Shown here: positions 19,511-29,467 of the stretch, piece after piece
Layout of the letters: every line of letters starts with the position of its first letter
How positions within the stretch are numbered: position 1 is the first letter of the stretch
Source of the DNA: Agrobacterium cucumeris
Lineage (GTDB): Bacteria > Pseudomonadota > Alphaproteobacteria > Rhizobiales > Rhizobiaceae
Direction: 5' to 3'
Length of the DNA stretch: 64,000 nt
Assembly: GCF_030036535.1 (NCBI RefSeq)
Contig: NZ_CP080387.1
Location: forward strand, 496,001 to 560,000
Program-made: the position numbers and the translations under genes
The notes under the pieces: generated by a model
Seen by the model: the letters and a program-made list of their open reading frames with translations, nothing else
Databases searched by the model: none
Told to the model about the DNA's origin: nothing

Positions 19511-20032
19511 ATGAAGAAACCTGCAGATTCGTTCCGCAAGGGCGTCGTACAGATCGCCGAAGTCGCCAACGGCATCATGGATCCCGTGCTGTCGAAGCGG
19601 GCGGGCATCAACACGGCGCTGCTCGGCTCCTGGGACGAGATTGCCGGCGACGACTTTGCCGATTGCACCCGGCCGGAAAAGATCACCTGGCCGCGCCGCG
19701 ATGAGGGGCCGGATCGCGGCGGTTATCAGCCCGGCGTGCTGACCATCGCCTGCGAAGGCGCGCGCGCCTTGTTTCTCACCCATGCACAGGGCGAACTCAT
19801 CGCTCGCATCAACGGTTTTTTCGGCTTTCCGGCGGTGCGCCAGATCCGGATCGTGCAGAAGCCGGTTTCCCAAACCATTGCCCGCAAAAGAAAACCGCCG
19901 CCGCTGCGTGGCGATGCGGCAAAACGTCTCGATGACATGATGCAAGGCATCGAGAGCGAGGCGCTGCGCAAGGCGGTGGAGCGGCTTGGCACGGCGGTGT
20001 TGCAGAAAAAGCCGCCGCGCAGGACGATTTGA
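19511..20032 (+). CDS. DUF721 (DciA-like) protein
   Basis: 173 residues from the ATG at 19511 with GAGGAGAG upstream. The segment LGSWDEIAGDDFADCTRPEKITWPRR followed by GVLTIACEGARALFLTHAQGELIARIN is the DUF721 core, also called DciA when it loads the replicative helicase. In Rhizobiales such genes often sit beside mutY and dsbA. Its role in helicase loading is an inference from the family and is weaker for this short, divergent branch. Confidence 0.85.
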   Translation: MKKPADSFRKGVVQIAEVANGIMDPVLSKRAGINTALLGSWDEIAGDDFADCTRPEKITWPRRDEGPDRGGYQPGVLTIACEGARALFLTHAQGELIARINGFFGFPAVRQIRIVQKPVSQTIARKRKPPPLRGDAAKRLDDMMQGIESEALRKAVERLGTAVLQKKPPRRTI

Positions 20033-20160
20033 TGAAAGGCGCTGTCCTTGACTGGTCACAATTCTTTGACAAGAAGAGTTCAAAACCCCGCTTGTGATGA
20101 ACAGGCCGTCGCTATATCGGAATCAACAGACAATAGAGTCTATTACCAACAGGTGCTTTC

Positions 20161-20841
20161 ATGCATTTTCCCGAACTGACCATTTCCCGTCGCGGCCTTC
20201 TCGGCGGTGTTGCCCTTGCTGCCGTTGCTGCGGCCCTGCCGTTTGCCTTCACGCCCGGTATCGCCGAGGCGCAGGAATTGCCTGAATCCACCGGCGATGT
20301 GGATATGGCTGCGGTGATGAAGCCCGGCCCGCTGCCGGAAGCAGCGCTCGGTGATGCCAACGCACCCGTAAAGATCGTCGAATACATGTCGATGACCTGC
20401 CCGCACTGCGCCAACTTCCACAACAAGACCTTCGAAGAGATCAAGAAAAAATACATCGATACCGGCAAGGTCTATTTCGTGCTGCGCGAATTCCCGTTCG
20501 ATCCGCGCGCGGCTGCCGCCTTCATGCTGGCGCGCTGCGCCCCTGAAGGCCAGTATTTCCCCTTCGTTTCCATGCTGTTCAAGCAGCAGCAGAGCTGGGC
20601 TGTAGCCCAGGATGCGCGCGCCGCCCTGCTGCAATTGTCGAAAATGGCCGGTTTCTCACAGGAGTCTTTCGAGGCCTGCTTGACGAACCAGAAACTTCTG
20701 GATGATGTGAACGCAACCATGCAACGCGGTGCGACGGAATTCGGCATCAACTCCACGCCGACTTTCATCATCAACGGCAAGAAATACGCGGGAGACATGT
20801 CGGTTGAAAACATGTCGGCTGTCATCGACAAGCTGCTCTGA
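20161..20841 (+). CDS. DsbA-family thiol-disulfide oxidoreductase
   Basis: 226 residues. N-terminus ISRRGLLGGVALAAVAAALPFAF resembles a TAT-type signal (SRRxxL) ending at AEA near residue 37. The thioredoxin-like fold carries CPHC (C80-C83) within YMSMTCPHCANF and the cis-Pro loop INSTPTFIING. DsbA-like enzymes with CPHC oxidise or isomerise exported proteins. No DsbB partner is seen. A terminator follows before smc. Confidence 0.92.
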   Translation: MHFPELTISRRGLLGGVALAAVAAALPFAFTPGIAEAQELPESTGDVDMAAVMKPGPLPEAALGDANAPVKIVEYMSMTCPHCANFHNKTFEEIKKKYIDTGKVYFVLREFPFDPRAAAAFMLARCAPEGQYFPFVSMLFKQQQSWAVAQDARAALLQLSKMAGFSQESFEACLTNQKLLDDVNATMQRGATEFGINSTPTFIINGKKYAGDMSVENMSAVIDKLL

Positions 20842-20858
20842 TCGCCGAACCCTGAAAG

Positions 20859-20894
20859 AAACGGGCGGCGGATACTTCCGTTCGCCCGTTTTTT
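20859..20894 (+). terminator. Rho-independent terminator after the DsbA-like gene
   Basis: AAACGGGCG (20859-20867) pairs with CGCCCGTTT (20883-20891), ending in a run of T. It lies 17 bp after the stop. Confidence 0.85.
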
Positions 20895-20925
20895 ATTGCC
20901 TGTCGTCCGGCCGGAGCATGACGGG

Positions 20926-23900
20926 ATGAAGTTCAACAAGCTGCGCGTTGTCGGTTTCAAATCCTTCGTTGAACCTTCCGAATTCATCATCGAGCCGGGG
21001 CTCACCGGTGTCGTTGGCCCGAATGGCTGCGGCAAGTCCAATCTGGTGGAAGCGCTTCGCTGGGTGATGGGCGAAAACTCCTACAAGAACATGCGCGCCT
21101 CCGGCATGGATGACGTGATCTTCTCCGGTTCCGGCAATCGCCCGGCCCGCAACACCGCCGAAGTTGGCCTCTATCTCGACAATTCCGACCGCACCGCCCC
21201 AGCCGCCTTCAATGATGCCGATGAAATTCAGGTGACGCGGCGCATCGAGCGCGAAAACGGCTCGGTCTACCGCATCAACGGCAAGGAGGCCCGCGCCAAG
21301 GATGTGCAGCTGCTGTTTGCGGATGCCTCCACCGGCGCGCGCTCGCCCTCGATGGTGGGGCAGGGGCGTATCGGCGAACTCATCAATGCCAAGCCGCAGG
21401 CCCGCCGCCAGCTGCTGGAAGAGGCGGCCGGCATTTCCGGCCTGCATTCCCGCCGCCACGAGGCCGAGCTTCGCCTGCGCGCCGCCGAGACCAATCTGGA
21501 GCGGCTGGAAGACGTCACCGCCCAGCTGGAAAGCCAGATCGAAAGCCTGAAACGCCAGGCGCGCCAGGCCAACCGCTTCAAGATGCTGTCAGCCGATATC
21601 CGCGCCCGCGAGGCGACCTTGCTGCACATCCGCTGGGTGGAGGCCAAGGAAGCCGAAGGCGAGGCGGAAAGCGCGCTCAATCAGGCCACGAATATCGTCG
21701 CCGAAAAGGCGCAAGGGCAGATGGAAGCGGCCAAGCAGCAGGGCATCGCCAGCCTGAAACTGCCGGAACTGCGCGAGGACGAGGCCCGCGTTGCCGCTGC
21801 CCTGCAACGCCTGCAGATCGCCCGCACCCAGCTGGATGACGAGGCGAACCGCCTGCTGCGCCGCCGCGACGAGCTGGCGCGCCGTCTGTCGCAACTTGGC
21901 GAGGATATCGTCCGCGAGGAACGGCTTGTCTCCGACAATGCCCAGATACTGGCGCGGCTCGATGAGGAAGAAGCCGAACTCCTCGAAATCCTGTCCGATT
22001 CCGGCCGCCATGCCGACGAAATGCGCGAAGCCTTCGAAGCCGCCGCTGTCAAACTTGCGGAAAGTGAGGCCATCTTCACCGCCATCACCGCCGAACGAGC
22101 CGAAGCCGCCGCCGCGCGTCAGCAGTTGGAGCGGGCGATCCGCGATCTTTCCGATCGCAAGCTGAGGCTGGAGCGGCAGTCGCAGGAGGCATCCGCCGAG
22201 ATCGAGGCCATCGACGAAAAACTCTCCGGCCTTCCCGACCCCGCAGAACGGCGTGAAGCGGTCGAGGCGGCTGAGATCGCAGTCGAAGACGCGTTGATCG
22301 TGGCGGAGGAGGCCGAGGCCGCCGTTGCCGAGGCACGTTCGGCCGAAGCGCTGGCGCGCGGGCCGCTGGAAACGGCGAAGAATCGGCTGAACGCGCTGGA
22401 TACGGAAGCGCGCACCATTACCAAAATCCTCGCCTCCAGTGCCGCTGCCAATGGCAGTTTCACGCCGGTGGCGGAAGAAATGACGGTGGAACGCGGTTAT
22501 GAGGCTGCACTTGGCGCGGCGCTTGGCGATGACCTCGAAAGCCCGCTCGATGCCGCAGCACCTGCCTATTGGGGCGGCAATGGCGACGGTGCTGGTGATC
22601 CCGCCCTGCCGCAGGGTGTCAAACCGCTTCTGGATTATGCGCAGGCACCCGATGCGCTTAGACGTGCCCTTGCACAGATCGGCGTCGTTGCAGACGTATC
22701 GGAAGCCCGGCGCCTGTTGCCTTCGCTCAAAGCCGGCCAGCGGCTGGTAACGCGCGAAGGCGCCCTGTTCCGCTGGGACGGCCACATCGCCAGCGCCGAT
22801 GCCCCGGGTGCTGCAGCACTTCGCCTGTCGCAGAAGAATCGCCTCGCCGAAATCGAAACCGAACTGGATGAGGCCCGCTCCATTCTGGAAGAGGCCGAAG
22901 ACCAGCTTGCCGCGAAAACCGAGGCCATCAGAAGCAGCGAATTGCAGCTTTCAGACGTGCGCGACCGGAGCCGGCTCGCGACCCGTCAGCTTGCCGAGGC
23001 GCGCGAGGCGCTGACATCAGCCGAACGTGCCTCGGGCGATCTGCTGCGCCGCCGGGATATCGTTTCCGAAGCTCTGAACCAGATCGGCGCGCAGATCGAC
23101 GAAATCGCCGTCCAGGAAGAAAACGCCCGTATTGAGATAGAAGACGCGCCGGATCTTTCCGTGCTCGATCTCAAGCTGCGCGAAAGTCAGCTCGAAGTCG
23201 CGACCGACCGCGGCCTTCTGGCGGAAGCCCGCGCCCGCCACGAGGGCGTGAGCCGCGAGGCGGAAAGCCGCCAGCGCAGAATACAGGCAATCGCGCAGGA
23301 GCGTTCCACCTGGCAATCGCGGGCGGCAAGTGCGGCCGATCACATCGCCACGCTGCGCGAACGTGAGGAAGAGGCGCGCGAGGAAATCGCCGAGCTTGAC
23401 ATAGCGCCGGAGGAGTTCGACGAGAAACGCCGCAACCTCCTCAACGAATTGCAGAAGACCGAGGACGCCCGCCGCGAGGCCGCCGACCGGTTGGCTGAGG
23501 CGGAAAACCTGCAGCGTGCCGCAGACCGGGTGGCCGCGACGGCGCTTTCCGAACTGGCCGAAGCCCGCGAAAAACGTGGCCGTGCCGAAGAACGTCTGGT
23601 CTCCGCCCGCGAGAAACGGCAGGAGACTGAACATCGCATCCGTGAAACACTGAATACCGAGCCGCATATGGCCCTGCGCCTGACCGGCCTTGGCCCGGAC
23701 CAGCCGAAGCCCGATATTCGCGACGTCGAGCGTGATCTCGACCGGCTGAAGATCGAACGCGAAAGGCTTGGCGCGGTCAATCTGCGTGCCGAGGAAGAGC
23801 AGGCCGAGCTTTCCGCCAAGCTCGAGGCGCTCATCAAGGAGCGCGACGATATCATCGATGCCGTGCGCAAGCTGCGGGCCGGCATCCAGAACCTCAACCG

Positions 23901-24393
23901 CGAGGGCCGTGAGCGGCTGATCGCCGCCTTTGACGTGGTCAATTCGCAGTTCCAGCGGCTGTTTACCCATCTCTTCGGCGGTGGCACGGCCGAATTGCAG
24001 CTGATCGAATCCGACGATCCGCTGGAGGCGGGACTGGAAATTCTCGCCCGTCCGCCGGGCAAGAAACCGCAGACCATGACATTGCTTTCCGGCGGCGAGC
24101 AGGCCCTGACGGCCATGGCGCTGATCTTTGCCGTCTTCCTCACCAATCCCGCGCCGATCTGCGTGCTGGACGAGGTGGATGCCCCGCTTGACGACCACAA
24201 TGTCGAGCGCTACTGCAACCTGATGGACGAGATGGTGGCCTCGACGGAGACCCGCTTCGTCATCATCACCCACAATCCCATCACCATGGCGCGCATGAAC
24301 CGCCTGTTCGGTGTCACCATGGCCGAACAGGGTGTATCGCAGCTTGTGTCGGTGGACTTGCAGACCGCCGAACAGCTGCGCGAAGCCGTCTGA
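20926..24393 (+). CDS. smc: Chromosome segregation protein SMC
   Basis: 1155 residues from the ATG at 20926 (an in-frame TTG at 20896 overlaps the terminator). ATPase halves: Walker A GPNGCGKSN near residues 31-39 and, at the end, signature LLSGGEQALTAMAL plus Walker B VLDEVDAPLDD. Between them are two long heptad coiled-coil arms and a central hinge (about 510-630). It dimerises at the hinge and, with ScpA/ScpB, forms loops that organise and segregate the chromosome. No scpAB genes are in the window. Length is normal for the bacterial family. Confidence 0.97.
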   Translation: MKFNKLRVVGFKSFVEPSEFIIEPGLTGVVGPNGCGKSNLVEALRWVMGENSYKNMRASGMDDVIFSGSGNRPARNTAEVGLYLDNSDRTAPAAFNDADEIQVTRRIERENGSVYRINGKEARAKDVQLLFADASTGARSPSMVGQGRIGELINAKPQARRQLLEEAAGISGLHSRRHEAELRLRAAETNLERLEDVTAQLESQIESLKRQARQANRFKMLSADIRAREATLLHIRWVEAKEAEGEAESALNQATNIVAEKAQGQMEAAKQQGIASLKLPELREDEARVAAALQRLQIARTQLDDEANRLLRRRDELARRLSQLGEDIVREERLVSDNAQILARLDEEEAELLEILSDSGRHADEMREAFEAAAVKLAESEAIFTAITAERAEAAAARQQLERAIRDLSDRKLRLERQSQEASAEIEAIDEKLSGLPDPAERREAVEAAEIAVEDALIVAEEAEAAVAEARSAEALARGPLETAKNRLNALDTEARTITKILASSAAANGSFTPVAEEMTVERGYEAALGAALGDDLESPLDAAAPAYWGGNGDGAGDPALPQGVKPLLDYAQAPDALRRALAQIGVVADVSEARRLLPSLKAGQRLVTREGALFRWDGHIASADAPGAAALRLSQKNRLAEIETELDEARSILEEAEDQLAAKTEAIRSSELQLSDVRDRSRLATRQLAEAREALTSAERASGDLLRRRDIVSEALNQIGAQIDEIAVQEENARIEIEDAPDLSVLDLKLRESQLEVATDRGLLAEARARHEGVSREAESRQRRIQAIAQERSTWQSRAASAADHIATLREREEEAREEIAELDIAPEEFDEKRRNLLNELQKTEDARREAADRLAEAENLQRAADRVAATALSELAEAREKRGRAEERLVSAREKRQETEHRIRETLNTEPHMALRLTGLGPDQPKPDIRDVERDLDRLKIERERLGAVNLRAEEEQAELSAKLEALIKERDDIIDAVRKLRAGIQNLNREGRERLIAAFDVVNSQFQRLFTHLFGGGTAELQLIESDDPLEAGLEILARPPGKKPQTMTLLSGGEQALTAMALIFAVFLTNPAPICVLDEVDAPLDDHNVERYCNLMDEMVASTETRFVIITHNPITMARMNRLFGVTMAEQGVSQLVSVDLQTAEQLREAV

Positions 24394-24457
24394 GGCGGCT
24401 TGTTCGGGATCAGCCCCGACTTTTGCTCAATGTGAATTTATCTGGCCGTATCACCCA

Positions 24458-24598
24458 TTCGGGTGAGCGACATCACGCGGCATTTTGCTATGTTTTTCGA
24501 AACAACCAAGGGCTCTCACCAGACCCCACCATCCGGTTTCCTGTACCGGATGGAATGCCTTGCGAGGCCGCTGCCGTGGCCTCGCAAGGCTTTCTTTT
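24458..24598 (+). ncRNA. Candidate structured small RNA downstream of smc
   Basis: A short transcript is suggested by three successive perfect hairpins. The first is CACCC/GGGTG, near 24452. The second is CCATCCGGT...ACCGGATGG, about 24528-24553. The third is a 13-bp terminator stem GCCTTGCGAGGCC (24557-24569) with GGCCTCGCAAGGC (24578-24590), followed by TTTCTTTT. Possible promoter: TTGCTC (24423) and CCGTAT about 17 bp on. No known family recognised. Confidence 0.4.
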
Positions 24599-24840
24599 CC
24601 GGGTTCAGAGGGCGATGTGGCTGCATGGCTGGTAATCGTTTCCGGGGCGCAAACCTCCTCCGTCATTCAGGCCTTCAGCCGGTATCCAGCCAGCCCAAGT
24701 CCTTGGGCTGAAAAGAGTCCTTCCCGACGCGCAGACCCGCGTCGGCTGGATTCCTGCGCAAGGCTACTGCCGTCCCGTTTAAATTTATGGATACCTTATA
24801 TGGCTTGGAAGCTAGCGGTGAACGTTGCGCATTTTCTCGA

Positions 24841-24926
24841 CGTCATCCTTGGGCTTGTCCCAAGGATCCAAACACGTCAAAAAAATCAATCCGTTGCAGA
24901 TCCTCGGGACAGGCCCGAGGATGACG
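24841..24926. repeat. REP-like intergenic palindromic element, copy 3
   Basis: Two separate palindromic arms: CCTTGGGCTTGTCCCAAGG and CCTCGGGACAGGCCCGAGG, with CGTCATCC at the left and GGATGACG at the right, around an AT-rich spacer. Confidence 0.8.
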
Positions 24927-25132
24927 TCGGAGTGTTTGGCGAGGTTTGCCATTTATAGGACGACGGCCATACGTCATTCCTGTCCCAATGCTCGAAATTT
25001 AAACCGGACAGTAGCGTTTCAAGGCCGGAATGTCGGAAGGAGATGATGCTGCGAAGCCCTCTAAACGCTTAACCCGCCGTAACCTTCAATCGCGCAGTGT
25101 GCTCCGCGCATGATACGGAGACCCACGACCAC

Positions 25133-26110
25133 TCACCCCGGCACCAGCCGCAGCCGCGTGCCCCATGGGTCGATTGCCTCCACCACATTGTTCTCCATCT
25201 CCACCAGCACGTAACCGGCCGCTCGCAACCGCGTTTTCTGCGCCTCCAGATCGGCGGGATTGCGAACGGTCAGCGAGAACCAGTCGAGGCCGGTTTCCAT
25301 GGCGTTGCGTTCCTTCGCGCCACGGCTGTTCCACGTATTCACCGCCAGATGATGATGATACCCGCCGGAAGAGAGAAACGAGGCATCGGAGCGCGCATCC
25401 TGCGTCGGTTGCAGGCCGACGGCCTGTTCATAAAAGCCACGGGCGGCGGCGATTTCGCCGACCCGCAGGTGAATATGGCCGATGCGCATTCCGGCCGGGG
25501 CCGCCTCGTAATGGTCGGTTTTGGTGTCGGTCAGCGCCACGAGATTATCGACATCCAGCGGTTCGGTGCCCATTTTTACCACCCGGCCGCTCCAGACCCA
25601 TGCGTCTTTCGGGCGGTCGCTGTAGACCTCGATACCGTTGCCCTCGGGATCGTTGAGATAGACCGCTTCGCTGACGTTGTGATCGGCAAAACCCGAAAGC
25701 GGCACCTGCCGGAGCGCCGCATGCACCAGCCAGCGGGCGAGATCCTCGCGGGTGGGCATCAGATAGGCGATGTGGAACAGGCCGGCGGAAGTGGGGCTTT
25801 CGAAATCTGCCGCCGGTTTGTGGACGAGATCGAGCAGCGGCACGTTTCCGACGCCGAGCGTCACGCCTCTTGCCGTGCGTCCCACCTCGTTCATGCCAAG
25901 CACCGAACGGTAATAATCGATCATCGGATCAAGGTCGCGCACGCGAAGTGCGGCCTGGCCAATATGCATGGGTGTCGTCAGGGCAAAGGGCAGGGCGGTG
26001 GCGGCACTTACAGCGGGCGGGCCGCCCTCGGCCTTGAGCGCACCGGCCAGCGCCGTGGCGGCGCAAGAAATTCCGGCAAATTTCAACGTGTGGCGGCGAG
26101 TAAATTGCAT
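25133..26110 (-). CDS. VOC family (catechol 2,3-dioxygenase-like) protein with TAT-type signal
   Basis: 325 residues from the ATG at 26110. N-terminus FTRRHTLKFAGISCAATALAGA resembles a twin-arginine signal. Two glyoxalase/extradiol modules follow: HIGQAALRVRDLDPMIDYYRSVLGM (about 54-78) and MRIGHIHLRVGEIAAARGFYEQAVGL (about 210-235), each with metal-ligand His and later acid residues (NGIEVYSD; SSGGYHHHLAVNTW). Family members bind a divalent metal and act on catechols or similar compounds. The substrate is not evident and an exported location is an inference. Upstream frame to 26167 has no support. Confidence 0.85.
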   Translation of the reverse strand: MQFTRRHTLKFAGISCAATALAGALKAEGGPPAVSAATALPFALTTPMHIGQAALRVRDLDPMIDYYRSVLGMNEVGRTARGVTLGVGNVPLLDLVHKPAADFESPTSAGLFHIAYLMPTREDLARWLVHAALRQVPLSGFADHNVSEAVYLNDPEGNGIEVYSDRPKDAWVWSGRVVKMGTEPLDVDNLVALTDTKTDHYEAAPAGMRIGHIHLRVGEIAAARGFYEQAVGLQPTQDARSDASFLSSGGYHHHLAVNTWNSRGAKERNAMETGLDWFSLTVRNPADLEAQKTRLRAAGYVLVEMENNVVEAIDPWGTRLRLVPG

Positions 26111-26338
26111 GAATAATCTCTTTGTCGGCGATGATAATGGCTTAGGGAACACTCCGTTTCTACGCACTACACGAATGCGTCAGTCCTGCTGTTATTTTGT
26201 GTTTGCGGCAATTCTGGCGCGCAATTTGCCGCAATTATGCTGCACTGCGATGTAAACTGCACGTTGCGGCGTTCCCAACATGCTGGCAATGCTGTAGATG
26301 ATAGAAAAATGACAACGCTTCTGGGTGGAGAGCGTGGA

Positions 26339-29065
26339 ATGAAAAAATGGGTTTATACCTTCGGCAATGGTGCTGCCGAAGGCAGGGCAGGTGACGTTGC
26401 AATATTGGGCGGCAAGGGCGCGAACCTTGCCGAAATGGCAAGTCTCGGCCTACCCGTTCCCCCCGGCCTCACCATCATTACCGATGCCTGCGCCCTTTAT
26501 CACAAGAACGGCCGCGATCTTCCCGAAGAGCTGAAGCTGCAAGTCATGGCCGGCCTGCACGGCATGGAAACCGTGACCGGCAAGACCTTCGGCGGCAGCC
26601 AGTCGCCGCTGCTTCTTTCCGTCCGCTCCGGCGCGCGCGCCTCCATGCCGGGCATGATGGATACCGTGCTTAATCTCGGTCTCAATGATCGCACCGTCGA
26701 GGCGCTGGGCCATGATGCCGGCGACGCCCGTTTTGCCTGGGACAGCTACCGCCGCTTCATCCAGATGTATGCCGATGTCGTCATGGGCCTCGATCATGAA
26801 CTGTTCGAGGAAATTCTCGAGGATGAAAAGGGCCGGCTCGGCCATGAATATGATACCGACATGTCGGCGGTCGAATGGCAGCACGTCGTTTCGCTTTACA
26901 AGAAGCTGATCGAGGACGAGCTGGGCGAAGCCTTCCCGCAGGACTGTCACGTGCAGCTCTGGGGCGCCATCGGCGCTGTCTTCGCCAGCTGGACCAACCA
27001 CCGCGCCGTGACCTACCGGCATCTGCACAATATTCCGGGTGACTGGGGTACGGCGGTCAACGTTCAGGCCATGGTCTTCGGCAATCTCGGTTCGTCTTCG
27101 GCAACCGGCGTCGCCTTCACCCGCAATCCTTCCACCGGCGAGGCGGAGCTTTACGGCGAATTCCTCGTCAATGCGCAGGGGGAAGATGTGGTGGCGGGCA
27201 TCCGCACGCCGCAGTCGATCACCGAGGCTGCGCGGCTGGCATCGGGTTCCGACAAGCCCTCCATGGAAAAGCTGATGCCGGAGGCGTTCAGTGAGTTCCT
27301 GGCCATCTGCAAGCGGCTGGAAAACCATTATCGCGACATGCAGGATCTGGAATTCACCATCGAGCGCGGCAAGCTCTGGATGCTGCAGACCCGTTCCGGC
27401 AAACGCACCACCCGCGCCGCCATGAAGATTGCCGTCGATATGGTGGAAGCAGGCACGATTTCGCAGGAGGAGGCGGTCTGCCGCATCGAGCCCTCATCGC
27501 TCGACCAGCTGCTGCACCCGACGATTGATCCGGGCATTTCCCGCCCCGTCATCGGCTCCGGCCTGCCGGCCTCTCCGGGAGCTGCTACGGGTGAGATCGT
27601 CTTCACCTCGGAAGAGGCGGTTGCAGCGGAAGCCGAAGGCCGCCGGGTCATTCTGGTGCGCATCGAAACCAGCCCGGAAGATATTCACGGCATGCACGCC
27701 GCCGAAGGCATTCTGACGACGCGTGGCGGCATGACCAGCCACGCCGCCGTGGTGGCGCGCGGCATGGGCATCCCCTGCGTCACCGGTGCCGGTTCCATGC
27801 GCGTCGACATGCGCAACAAGGTACTGATCGGCGTCGGCTGTATGCTCAAGCGCGGCGATATCATCACCATCGATGGCTCTTCCGGCCGGGTGCTGAAGGG
27901 CGAAGTGCCGATGACGCAGCCGGAACTGTCTGGCGATTTCGGCAAGCTGATGGTCTGGGCCGACAATCTGCGCCGCATGACGGTGCGGACCAATGCCGAC
28001 ACCCCGGCCGACGCCCGCGCCGCCCGCGCCTTCGGGGCGGAAGGCATTGGCCTCTGCCGCACCGAACACATGTTCTTCGAGGGCGACCGTATCCACGTGA
28101 TGCGCGAAATGATCCTTGCCGAGAGCGAAAGGGGCAGGCGGGCAGCGCTCGATGAGCTTCTGCCGATGCAACGATCGGATTTCACCGAACTGTTCCAGAT
28201 CATGCATGGCCTGCCGGTGACGATCCGTCTGCTCGATCCGCCGCTGCACGAATTCCTGCCGAAGACCGATGGCGAGATCGTCGAGGTGGCGGCCGCCATG
28301 GGCATGCCGCAGACCGTGTTCCGTCAGCGGCTGGATGCGCTGCATGAATTTAACCCCATGCTCGGCCATCGCGGCTGCCGTCTCGCCATTTCTTATCCCG
28401 AGATCGCCGAAATGCAGGCCCGCGCCATTTTCGAAGCCGCCGTTGAGGCAGCCCGCATCACCGGCGCGCCCGTTGTGCCTGAGATCATGGTGCCGCTGGT
28501 CGGCCTGCGCTCAGAGCTGGATTATGTCACCGAGGTTATTGATCGTGTCGCTGCCGCGGTGGCGCAGGAAACCGGTATGGAGATCGAATATCTAACCGGC
28601 ACCATGATCGAACTGCCGCGCGCTGCACTGCGCGCCCATGTCATCGCCGAAGCCGCGGAATTTTTCTCTTTCGGCACCAACGATTTGACGCAGACGACCT
28701 TCGGCATTTCCCGTGATGATGCAGCGCGCTTCATCAACACCTATCAGCGCAAGGGCATCATCGAGCGCGACCCGTTCATCTCGCTCGATTTTGATGGTGT
28801 GGGGGAATTGATCCGCATCGCCGCCGAACGCGGCCGCCAGACACGACCGGAACTGAAGCTCGGCATTTGCGGCGAACATGGCGGCGATCCGGCCTCGATC
28901 CATTTCTGCGAGGATGCTGATCTCGATTACGTGTCCTGTTCGCCGTTCCGCGTGCCGATTGCCCGCCTTGCCGCCGCGCAGGCAACGCTTGCTGCGCGGG
29001 CGAAGGAGGGGCAGGTTGCAAGCAACGTTGCCTTCATTCCCGTCAGGGGTTCTGTCGGACGATGA
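26339..29065 (+). CDS. ppdK: Pyruvate, phosphate dikinase
   Basis: 908 residues from the ATG at 26339 (GGAGAG upstream), interconverting pyruvate plus ATP plus phosphate with PEP, AMP and pyrophosphate. The nucleotide-binding domain starts with LGGKGANLAEM and SVRSGARASMPGMMDTVLNLG. The phosphohistidine loop is GGMTSHAAVVARGMG with H468. The C-terminal TIM barrel carries FGTNDLTQTTFG and the catalytic Cys in LGICGEHGGDP. Length fits the family. The frame is open upstream to 26237 but no family member starts there. The stop overlaps the 3' end of the convergent lipoprotein gene by 23 bp. Confidence 0.97.
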   Translation: MKKWVYTFGNGAAEGRAGDVAILGGKGANLAEMASLGLPVPPGLTIITDACALYHKNGRDLPEELKLQVMAGLHGMETVTGKTFGGSQSPLLLSVRSGARASMPGMMDTVLNLGLNDRTVEALGHDAGDARFAWDSYRRFIQMYADVVMGLDHELFEEILEDEKGRLGHEYDTDMSAVEWQHVVSLYKKLIEDELGEAFPQDCHVQLWGAIGAVFASWTNHRAVTYRHLHNIPGDWGTAVNVQAMVFGNLGSSSATGVAFTRNPSTGEAELYGEFLVNAQGEDVVAGIRTPQSITEAARLASGSDKPSMEKLMPEAFSEFLAICKRLENHYRDMQDLEFTIERGKLWMLQTRSGKRTTRAAMKIAVDMVEAGTISQEEAVCRIEPSSLDQLLHPTIDPGISRPVIGSGLPASPGAATGEIVFTSEEAVAAEAEGRRVILVRIETSPEDIHGMHAAEGILTTRGGMTSHAAVVARGMGIPCVTGAGSMRVDMRNKVLIGVGCMLKRGDIITIDGSSGRVLKGEVPMTQPELSGDFGKLMVWADNLRRMTVRTNADTPADARAARAFGAEGIGLCRTEHMFFEGDRIHVMREMILAESERGRRAALDELLPMQRSDFTELFQIMHGLPVTIRLLDPPLHEFLPKTDGEIVEVAAAMGMPQTVFRQRLDALHEFNPMLGHRGCRLAISYPEIAEMQARAIFEAAVEAARITGAPVVPEIMVPLVGLRSELDYVTEVIDRVAAAVAQETGMEIEYLTGTMIELPRAALRAHVIAEAAEFFSFGTNDLTQTTFGISRDDAARFINTYQRKGIIERDPFISLDFDGVGELIRIAAERGRQTRPELKLGICGEHGGDPASIHFCEDADLDYVSCSPFRVPIARLAAAQATLAARAKEGQVASNVAFIPVRGSVGR

Positions 29066-29315
29066 TCTGACGCTCGACGACAACCGGCCTGTAGAACATG
29101 TCGCGGTTCATCTGCGCCTGCCATGCACGGTTATCGGCGCGGCGATCCATTTCCAGATCGAGAAGGCAACCCGCCATCGGGTCGGTGCCGGGGCGGAAAC
29201 CATAACCCCGGCAAGTCGCCTCGTCCCGCGCCCGCCGCTCTTCCGGCGTCAGCGTCTGGCAGGCGGTAAGCGCCAGCATGGCGGCAAGCGAACCGAGGAC
29301 GATGGAAACACGCAT
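29043..29315 (-). CDS. Small hypothetical lipoprotein
   Basis: 90 residues from the ATG at 29315, after a GGGAG ribosome site. The N-terminal segment MRVSIVLGSLAAMLALTAC ends in a lipobox cysteine at residue 19. The rest is charged: ERRARDEATCRGYGFRPGTDPMAGCLLDLEMDRRADN, with two more Cys, a pattern seen in small rhizobial lipoproteins of unknown function. It overlaps the end of ppdK antisense by 23 bp. Confidence 0.8.
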   Translation of the reverse strand: MRVSIVLGSLAAMLALTACQTLTPEERRARDEATCRGYGFRPGTDPMAGCLLDLEMDRRADNRAWQAQMNRDMFYRPVVVERQIIVRQNP

Positions 29316-29467
29316 CTTGTTTCTCCCTTGAACATGACAGCCGTACGGCACTTTTATTGCCGCGATTGATACGCCTGTTTTCATATGGGGAAAAGCCGCA
29401 TTGGCGCGGAAAGTTGCATCAATTGACCGCCAGACAATGGCTGCGCCCGGCCCAGCGGGACGGACCT

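Larger units (their letters stand above)
24394..25132. other. Intergenic region without a convincing protein gene
   Basis: Holds a possible small RNA with terminator (24458-24598) and a REP-like copy (24841-24926). The open frames here lack ribosome sites and read through these palindromes, so I do not treat them as genes. Confidence 0.6.

Noticed and set aside
24485..24958. 157-codon open frame between smc and the VOC gene
   Set aside because: It runs through the terminator hairpin and the REP-like repeat and has no ribosome site.
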